6,773 bases of DNA from Sphaerochaetaceae bacterium. Its GTDB lineage: Bacteria; Spirochaetota; Spirochaetia; Sphaerochaetales; Sphaerochaetaceae. The notes below the pieces were generated by a model. That model saw only the letters and a program-made list of their open reading frames with translations, was not told the DNA's origin and did not search any database. The stretch lies in NCBI GenBank assembly GCA_024405065.1, contig JAKSPF010000069.1, positions 1-6,773 of the forward strand, written 5' to 3'. Below, in pieces: positions 1 to 4,540 of the stretch (positions are counted from its first letter, which is position 1; each line of letters opens with the position of its first letter). The position numbers were made by a program, and so were the translations under genes.

Positions 1-79
1 CATAATGTGTTTCTATCATTGCTTTGCCGGCAACTCCCGGTGTTCTTGTAAACGGATCTACCATAATTTTCTTGCTCAT
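1..79 (-). CDS. Partial leftward gene, N-terminus only; possible ATP-binding protein
   Basis: Only the first 26 codons lie in the window; the gene runs off the left edge. The reading starts at ATG (minus strand, 79-77), 6 bases after an AGAGG ribosome binding site (plus-strand 86-90), and is open to the edge. The protein begins MSKKIMVDPFTRTPG and continues GVAGKAMIETHY. The stretch VDPFTRTPGVAGKA resembles, from memory, the N-terminus of a group of bacterial P-loop ATP-binding proteins; the Walker motifs would lie further in and are not visible, so function is a weak inference. A plausible promoter lies at 143-171. The gene is divergent from the transporter cluster and nothing here shows a functional link to it. 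Confidence 0.6.
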   Translation of the reverse strand, partial: MSKKIMVDPFTRTPGVAGKAMIETHY

Positions 80-109
80 CCACAACCTCTGTTATGAAAA
101 TTTTATTTT

Positions 110-149
110 GTTATGTTTTGTTAGGATATGTTATGTATTGTTATGATAC
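110..149. repeat. Four tandem 10-bp GTTATG-type direct repeats
   Basis: Consecutive 10-base units start at 110, 120, 130 and 140: GTTATGTTTT, GTTAGGATAT, GTTATGTATT, GTTATGATAC. The first six bases are identical in three units and differ by one base in the second. A further GTTATG lies at 91-96, out of the 10-bp register by one base. Spacing of about one helical turn puts all units on the same DNA face, as expected for cooperative binding of a regulator; replication-slippage origin is equally possible. They cover the -10 box and early transcribed region of the leftward candidate promoter. Confidence 0.6.
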
Positions 150-171
150 TGAAAAGTTAAAATTTTAGCAA
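143..171 (-). promoter_or_regulatory. Candidate sigma70-type promoter for the leftward gene
   Basis: On the minus strand TTGCTA (plus 166-171) is followed after exactly 17 bases by TATCAT (plus 143-148), matching the -35 and -10 consensus at 4 and 5 of 6 positions. Transcription would start near plus position 136 and give a leader of roughly 57 bases. The -10 box lies inside the rightmost unit of the phased repeats, so a protein bound to those repeats would be placed to control this promoter. This is a consensus match only. Confidence 0.45.
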
Positions 172-193
172 CACGTTATCCGTTATCAGGAGT

Positions 194-207
194 GAATTTC
201 AAAATTC
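194..207. promoter_or_regulatory. Candidate operator palindrome GAATTT-CA-AAATTC
   Basis: Two perfect 6-base inverted arms, GAATTT and AAATTC, are separated by 2 bases. A second palindrome, ATTCATGAAT, lies at 209-218. Both are upstream of the leftward promoter and about 150 bases upstream of the candidate tct promoter, so either direction could be regulated. AT-rich sequence yields such short palindromes by chance, so confidence is low. Confidence 0.25.
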
Positions 208-350
208 CATTCATGAATTCTGAACTTGCCTTTGCGGTATAAAATACGTTTTATCTGCCGGAACTTGAAAATCTCCTTCATGGGTACAGTGCCGGCTCGT
301 CCGAAAATAAAATCTCCGAAAGTGAAAGCTTATGCGAGGGTATATGCGTG

Positions 351-379
351 TTGTAAAATTCGGTCTGCGTTGTTACTAT
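351..379 (+). promoter_or_regulatory. Candidate promoter of the tct cluster
   Basis: TTGTAA (351-356) and TACTAT (374-379) are separated by 17 bases, each matching the sigma70 consensus at 4 of 6 positions. Transcription would begin near 386, giving a leader of about 65 bases ending in the GGGAGGT ribosome binding site (438-444) of tctC. It is the best-spaced match found in the right half of the intergenic region, but each box is imperfect. Confidence 0.35.
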
Positions 380-450
380 TCAGATATATGCCCGTTTGTA
401 CCTTGTATGCGGTGTACCGGGTGTAATCTGTTTCATCGGGAGGTATATCA

Positions 451-1365
451 ATGAAACGTATTTTGACAGTCGTTCTTACAGCTGTTGTTGCAATTTCTGT
501 GGTTTTTGCCGGAGGAAGTTCCGAAAGTTCTTTCCCGGATCCTGAAAAGCCAATCACAATCATCGTTCCTCAGGGTGCCGGCGGCGGTACTGATTTGCAG
601 ACAAGAACTCTTGCTGCAGCAATGGAGGAAATCACCGGACAGAAAATTCTCGTTGAAAATGTTACCGGAGGTTCAACAGGAACCGGTACAAATCAGGTGA
701 TTGATTCTCCGGCTGACGGTTACACCCTGCTTATGTACGGAACATACGTTGTTTGCGGAACAATGACAGGAAACACAATAGGACATGAGGGTCTTGATTT
801 TATTTCCGGTCTTTCAATGGAGCCGTTCATGATTGCCGTACAGAAGGATTCACAGTTCAAGACACTTGATGATTTCATCAAGTATGCAAAGGCAAATCCC
901 GGAAAGGTCACAATAGGTAATGCAGGAGCTACGGCAACTACCGGTGTTGTTGCTTACGGTCTTGATGTTGCCTGCGGTAAGGTGTTCAACGTGATTGACT
1001 GTAACGGCGGTGCGGAGCTTATTCCTTACGTAATAGGCAAGCACATTGATGCCGGAATTTTCTCACAGTCGGAAGTGAAGTCAAATATAAATGACCTCAG
1101 ACCTCTTGTTTTTCTCGGAAGCGGTCACAGTGTAGTTCCCGAGTTTGCAAAAGTTCCCAACCTCAAAGAAGCCGGTTACGGTGATTTGACTGTTCCTGCG
1201 GGATGTTTCCGCGGAATCTGTGCTCCGAAGGGAACTCCGGATGCTGCAAAGAAGTGGCTTGCAAACGCATTTGAGAAGGCCTACAAGTCAGATGCATTCC
1301 AGAACTTCCTCAAAGAAAACGGACTGCTCGGACCGTTCACAAAACTTGACAAGTTTGAAGCTTAG
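451..1365 (+). CDS. tctC: TctC-type periplasmic solute-binding protein, apparently truncated by an in-frame TAG
   Basis: This is the extracytoplasmic binding subunit of a tripartite tricarboxylate transporter (Bug/TctC family), which captures a carboxylate-type solute and passes it to TctA/TctB. The start is set by GGGAGGT 6-7 bases upstream. Residues 1-20 form a signal peptide (basic start MKR, hydrophobic core, VFA cleavage site before GGSSES); there is no lipobox cysteine, so release by signal peptidase I is expected. Family hallmarks are PITIIVPQGAGGGTDLQTR (34-52), the GNAGATATTG loop (156-165) that usually contacts substrate, and a C-terminal APKGTPD segment (258-264). The gene ends at TAG (1363-1365), giving 304 residues, yet the same frame continues 24 codons to TGA at 1438-1440, making a family-typical length of about 329. 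The last helix would be missing from the short form, so the product may be impaired. Family assignment is firm, substrate unknown. Confidence 0.93.
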   Translation: MKRILTVVLTAVVAISVVFAGGSSESSFPDPEKPITIIVPQGAGGGTDLQTRTLAAAMEEITGQKILVENVTGGSTGTGTNQVIDSPADGYTLLMYGTYVVCGTMTGNTIGHEGLDFISGLSMEPFMIAVQKDSQFKTLDDFIKYAKANPGKVTIGNAGATATTGVVAYGLDVACGKVFNVIDCNGGAELIPYVIGKHIDAGIFSQSEVKSNINDLRPLVFLGSGHSVVPEFAKVPNLKEAGYGDLTVPAGCFRGICAPKGTPDAAKKWLANAFEKAYKSDAFQNFLKENGLLGPFTKLDKFEA

Positions 1366-1440
1366 GCACTTGACCTTGTGAATACAATGAAGCCGATTGT
1401 TCAGGCAACAGGTAAAGCAAAAGGTGCATACGCACTTTGA
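1363..1440 (+). pseudogene. In-frame continuation of tctC after the TAG stop
   Basis: After TAG the frame reads ALDLVNTMKPIVQATGKA then KGAYAL and ends with TGA. The composition is like the body of the protein (helical, Lys-rich, no low complexity), and it supplies the C-terminal helix expected of TctC proteins. The TGA lies 10 bases before a perfect hairpin (1451-1474), where an ancestral gene end would be expected. The simplest reading is a nonsense mutation of a former sense codon; TAC, TAT, CAG, AAG, GAG, TTG, TCG and TGG are each one change away. A sequencing error or translational readthrough cannot be excluded from this sequence alone. Confidence 0.75.
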
Positions 1441-1450
1441 GCTGCATTAC

Positions 1451-1474
1451 AATCCGGTCAGTTTTGACCGGATT
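1451..1474 (+). terminator. Perfect 10-bp hairpin after tctC (weak terminator or mRNA-stabilising element)
   Basis: AATCCGGTCA (1451-1460), loop GTTT, TGACCGGATT (1465-1474) form a perfect 10-bp stem with a 4-base loop. The 3' side continues into a short broken T run (TTTTAT overlapping the stem end). Placed between the binding-protein gene and the membrane-subunit genes, such a hairpin commonly raises the yield of binding protein by partial termination or by protecting the upstream mRNA. The poor T tract suggests leakiness, which fits the absence of a strong new promoter before tctB. Confidence 0.65.
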
Positions 1475-1561
1475 TTATGTATGTGCCCGAGCAGACAAAA
1501 TAACCGGCTGTCCGTTTATTGAGGGTTTTGCCGTGTTCGGGTACGGATATGAAATCCGGAA

Positions 1562-1567
1562 AGAGGG
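1562..1567 (+). promoter_or_regulatory. Ribosome binding site fixing the tctB start
   Basis: AGAGGG ends 4 bases before ATG 1572. It decides between this start and a longer in-frame reading beginning at TTG 1437, which has no such site and would translate through the hairpin. The protein from 1572 begins MKKLKVKMLP and enters its first membrane segment at once, as expected for TctB. Confidence 0.7.
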
Positions 1568-1571
1568 AAAA

Positions 1572-2273
1572 ATGAAAAAACTTAAAGTAAAGATGCTTCC
1601 GTTGGTGATGACTGTGCTTTCGGCACTCTACTTCATCTATGTGTTTGCCAGTGAAGAAACCGCAATGAATGCGGATTCCGTAGGGGGAGATCCGGGCGGA
1701 AAGTTTCTTCCTTATGTAATGGCTGTGTTTATGTTTTTCGGTTTTCTCTACATTACTCTTAAAGAGAGACCTGACGGAAAAAAAACGGATGCCGGGGACA
1801 GAAATCTGTTTCTGATAACCTTGTGCGAAGGGGTTCTGTATATTGCCTTTTCCAAAGTAGCGGGTTTTCTGATTCTCACCGTGATTCTTTTGTACTCTCT
1901 GATTTATCTTTACACAACGATAGGTGAAAAACGCAGTGCAAAACAGGCCTGTGCGGGCGGTGCGGTGACTTTGTCTGTGACTGTTGCCGTGTATTTTCTT
2001 TTCCGTTATGTGTCAAAACTGCTGATGCGTCTGGGAAGACAAGGTATTCTGCCGATGTTCAAATCAAGTACTGCGGCAGCGGTTGTTGCTCTTGTAATTG
2101 TAGCGGGCTTCACAGTTCTTCTGTCTCTTACCGTATGCAGAAAACTCAAAGCAAAAGGTTTTAACAGAGTTGCCGATGCCGGTATTGTGACTTTTGCAAC
2201 GGTGTTGTTTCTTTACATTGTATTCAAACAGTTTTTTCTGGTTGCTCTTGCACCGGGATTTATCAATTACTGA
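1572..2273 (+). CDS. tctB: TctB-type small membrane subunit of the TTT transporter, unusually long
   Basis: TctB is the small, poorly conserved membrane partner of TctA. Position between tctC and tctA, and the hydrophobic profile, support the call; sequence conservation alone would be weak. The protein has 233 residues with about seven membrane segments: 9-27, 46-63, 79-93, 97-117, 128-148, 165-187 and 203-224. Many TctB proteins are nearer 150-180 residues with four or five segments. The expected ending of TctB (aromatic-rich helix with YxxF, then a Pro-containing end) appears twice: VYFLFRYV (140-147) then ILP (159-161), and LYIVFKQF (214-221) then APGF (227-230). A VAGF motif precedes each copy (97-100 and 177-180), suggesting an added second hairpin. 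tctA follows after 18 bases. Confidence 0.82.
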   Translation: MKKLKVKMLPLVMTVLSALYFIYVFASEETAMNADSVGGDPGGKFLPYVMAVFMFFGFLYITLKERPDGKKTDAGDRNLFLITLCEGVLYIAFSKVAGFLILTVILLYSLIYLYTTIGEKRSAKQACAGGAVTLSVTVAVYFLFRYVSKLLMRLGRQGILPMFKSSTAAAVVALVIVAGFTVLLSLTVCRKLKAKGFNRVADAGIVTFATVLFLYIVFKQFFLVALAPGFINY

Positions 2274-2291
2274 TTATCGGGGAGGTTTGTT

Positions 2292-3815
2292 ATGGGTGAT
2301 TTTCTTCAGGGACTTTCAATGGTTACGAACTTTTCCACAGTGTTCTGGTGTGCGTTCGGGTCTGTGCTCGGCATAATTTTAGGTGCGCTTCCCGGACTTA
2401 CGGCAACAATGGGCGTGGCTCTTGTAATTCCCGTTTCATACAACCTGTCAAATACCGCAACTGGAATAGGTCTGCTTCTTTCAGTTTATTGCGGTGCAGT
2501 GTGCGGAGCCTCAATTCCGGCAATTTTACTGGGTATTCCCGGTAATCCCAATGCAATAGCCACCGTAGAAGACGGTCAGCTTATGACCCGGAAAGGACTT
2601 GCCGGGCAGGCTCTCGGCGGTGCCGTCATTGCCTCCATGATAGGAGGTCTCGGTTCCGAGATATTTCTGATTTTTTTCAGTCCTCTGATTGCAAGGATGA
2701 CTCTTGCCTTCGGACCTGCGGAAAAAACTACCCTTGCCCTTGTGGGTCTTGTGATAATAGCCGCTGTTTCAGGTAAAAACATACTCAAGGGGCTTCTTAT
2801 GGGTGCTTTGGGCTTTGTGTTTGCATTCTTCGGAAAAGACCCGGTGAGCGGAATAGTGAGGATTCCGTTTGCCGATCTTTTGAGGCAGACTCCTCTTGCA
2901 AACGGTTTTGACATGACATCAACACTTATCGGTCTTTACGGCGTAAGTCAGGTGTTCTCAGAAATTCCCAATCTGAAAAAAACTCAGGACAGGGTTGTTG
3001 CCGCAAACATAGGCAGCGTGTTTCCTCCTCTGCGTAAAATAGGTCAGATGTGGAAGATAATTTTGTCTTCTTTGGGCATAGGTACTCTTGTAGGGGCGAT
3101 ACCCGGTACCGGTGCTTCAATTGCGGTTTTTATGGCAAAAAATGCTGCAACCGGAATCTGTGATGCATCAAAGGGTAAGTTGGAAAAACCCGGTACGGGT
3201 TGTCTTGAGGGTGTGTTTGCTCCGGAGGTTGCAAACAATGCGGTGACGGGAGGTGCTTTGATTCCTGCTCTTTCTTTGGGAATTCCCGGTGATTCTGCAA
3301 CGGCAGTGCTGATAGGTGCATTGATGATAAACGGGGTGACTCCGGGATTTGCTCTTTTCAGCCAGAACATGCCGCTTGTATATTCTCTTTTCATCACCCT
3401 TACAATTGCAAATATCTTTATGGGAGTTTTTCAACTTGCGGGTGTGAAGGTTTATCCCAAAGTTCTGCTGATTTCCCAGAGACTTCTGATGCCGATTGTT
3501 CTTATTCTTTCATTCATAGGTTCATACGCACTTGCCGGTTCGTCCGTGGAAAAAGGTCTGTTTAATGTAGGAACAGCACTTTTTATGGGGCTTGTCGGTT
3601 ACGCAATGAAGAAGAACGGTTACCCTCTGGCTCCTATTGTGCTCGGGCTTATTCTCGGCGGAATGTTTGAGGAGCAGTTCAGAAAGGCAATGAAATTAGG
3701 TGCAGGTACTATGTCACGGTTTGTTTCTTCACCTATCTGCTGGGTGTTTTTTCTTATTTCAGTTGCAATAGTTGTGTCTACCTCAGTGAAAAACAGACGG
3801 GAAAACGGTAAATGA
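2292..3815 (+). CDS. tctA: TctA-type large membrane subunit of the tripartite tricarboxylate transporter
   Basis: TctA is the large permease subunit that moves solute delivered by TctC across the inner membrane, driven by an ion gradient. The start follows GGGGAGG (2279-2285) by 6 bases. The 507-residue length is normal for the family. Conserved features are GALPGLTATMGVAL (31-44), YCGAVCGASIPAILLGIPG (66-84) followed by EDGQLMTRKG (93-102), a second GAIPGTGASIAVF (268-280), and APEVANNAVTGGALIPALSL (310-329) followed by GIPGD (330-334). The paired LPG/IPG and IPGN/IPGD motifs reflect the known internal duplication of TctA. About 11-12 membrane segments are expected. A short insertion-like stretch, KGKLEKPGTGCLEGV (294-308), stands where many members have a compact FGxGxxxGV. 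No frameshift or missing motif was seen, so the permease looks intact even though tctC is interrupted. The stop overlaps the next start. Confidence 0.95.
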   Translation: MGDFLQGLSMVTNFSTVFWCAFGSVLGIILGALPGLTATMGVALVIPVSYNLSNTATGIGLLLSVYCGAVCGASIPAILLGIPGNPNAIATVEDGQLMTRKGLAGQALGGAVIASMIGGLGSEIFLIFFSPLIARMTLAFGPAEKTTLALVGLVIIAAVSGKNILKGLLMGALGFVFAFFGKDPVSGIVRIPFADLLRQTPLANGFDMTSTLIGLYGVSQVFSEIPNLKKTQDRVVAANIGSVFPPLRKIGQMWKIILSSLGIGTLVGAIPGTGASIAVFMAKNAATGICDASKGKLEKPGTGCLEGVFAPEVANNAVTGGALIPALSLGIPGDSATAVLIGALMINGVTPGFALFSQNMPLVYSLFITLTIANIFMGVFQLAGVKVYPKVLLISQRLLMPIVLILSFIGSYALAGSSVEKGLFNVGTALFMGLVGYAMKKNGYPLAPIVLGLILGGMFEEQFRKAMKLGAGTMSRFVSSPICWVFFLISVAIVVSTSVKNRRENGK

Positions 3816-4537
3816 TCGAATTCACGTTTTTGGGAGCAAACGGTTCTCTTCAGGAAAAAGGAAGCGGAAATACTTCACTGATTGTCGGTGACGGTTGTTT
3901 TTCCGTGATGATTGATGTTTCCGTGAATCTTTTTGCGGCAGTGGAAGCGGATGTTGATGCACTGATTCTCACTCATGAGCATATTGATCACATTTATGCT
4001 CTGCCGAGTCTTTTACATCAGATGTGGCTTTCAGGGAGAAAGAAGCCTCTTTGCATTTACTGTAATTCAGGAATTTCCGGACTTGTGAACGGGCTGATTG
4101 ATATTTTTTCTTTAAGACAGAAAAAAGGAATATTTGAAATAAAAACCGATTTCTGCAGGAGTTTCAGTATCGGAAGTTTGGATTTTGAAATGTTTTGCAC
4201 GGAACACACTTCAAATTCACGTGGAGTTGTTGTGAGACAGAATTTACTTAAACTGGTTTATACGGGTGATACTCCGCCGATTGAAAATCCGTCTGAAAGC
4301 CTTTACGGTGCGGATGTGCTGATTCATGAGGCAAATTCAGTTACGGAGAAGAAAAAGCCGGATCACAGCAGCGGATATGATGCGGCTTTGCTTGCCGTTA
4401 AAACGGGAGCAAAGAAACTTGTTTTGTGTCATCTTCCCAAAGGTGACGGTGAAAAAGAAAAGATACTTACGGAGGCAAGTTCTGTTTTCAAGGATGTATG
4501 TCTTCCCGAGGTAATGAAAAGATACAGGATAGGGTGA
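3812..4537 (+). CDS. Metallo-beta-lactamase-fold hydrolase, RNase Z/PhnP-like
   Basis: A 241-residue cytoplasmic MBL-fold enzyme. The start ATG overlaps the tctA stop (ATGA, 3812-3815), a sign of translational coupling. Metal ligands can be placed: THEHIDH (54-60) gives H55, H57, D59 and H60; EHTSNS (131-136) gives H132; YTGDT (150-154) gives D153; LCHLP (205-209) gives H207. H185 in DHSSG (184-188) matches the histidine used in catalysis by RNase Z-type members. The beginning, FTFLGANGS, is also typical of this branch. It is shorter than tRNA-processing RNase Z (about 300 residues) and no obvious exosite arm is seen, so a small-molecule phosphodiesterase or lactonase role is more likely than tRNA 3' processing. 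That preference is inference from context. Substrate is unknown. Confidence 0.9.
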   Translation: MIEFTFLGANGSLQEKGSGNTSLIVGDGCFSVMIDVSVNLFAAVEADVDALILTHEHIDHIYALPSLLHQMWLSGRKKPLCIYCNSGISGLVNGLIDIFSLRQKKGIFEIKTDFCRSFSIGSLDFEMFCTEHTSNSRGVVVRQNLLKLVYTGDTPPIENPSESLYGADVLIHEANSVTEKKKPDHSSGYDAALLAVKTGAKKLVLCHLPKGDGEKEKILTEASSVFKDVCLPEVMKRYRIG

Positions 4538-4540
4538 AGT

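Larger units (their letters stand above)
80..450. other. Divergent intergenic region (371 bp)
   Basis: No convincing gene is seen here. The left half (about 90-220) is AT-rich and contains four GTTATG-type 10-bp units, a TAAAATTTTA palindrome (158-167), two GTTATC words (175-180 and 182-187) and a GAATTT-CA-AAATTC palindrome. The right half (about 220-440) is less AT-rich and holds the likely start of the tct transcript. An open frame at 226-426 begins at TTG without a ribosome binding site and has no recognisable product. The region reads as a two-way control region; no riboswitch or small RNA was recognised. Confidence 0.6.

Noticed and set aside
238..245. TATAAAAT as a -10 box for tctC
   Set aside because: The -10 match is good, but no acceptable -35 lies 16-18 bases upstream (GAATTC or neighbours) and it would leave a leader of about 200 bases. 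It remains possible only with an activator.
226..426. 66-codon open frame in the intergenic region
   Set aside because: It begins at TTG with no ribosome binding site, resembles no family I know, and overlaps the candidate tct promoter.
1363..1365. TAG as pyrrolysine or a programmed recoding site
   Set aside because: No recoding structure or known leaky context follows the codon (GCT TAG GCA), and TctC is not a family known to use pyrrolysine. Kept only as a remote alternative to mutation.
1437..1571. Longer tctB starting at TTG 1437
   Set aside because: No ribosome binding site there, the extension would be translated through the hairpin and looks unlike a TctB start, and ATG 1572 has AGAGGG at good spacing.
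2576..2914. 112-codon minus-strand frame inside tctA
   Set aside because: Antisense shadow of a strongly conserved gene, with composition dictated by the other strand and no recognisable product.
3044..3397. 117-codon minus-strand frame inside tctA
   Set aside because: Also a shadow of tctA; the overlapping 3168-3434 and 3130-3321 minus-strand frames are in the same conserved region and are rejected likewise.
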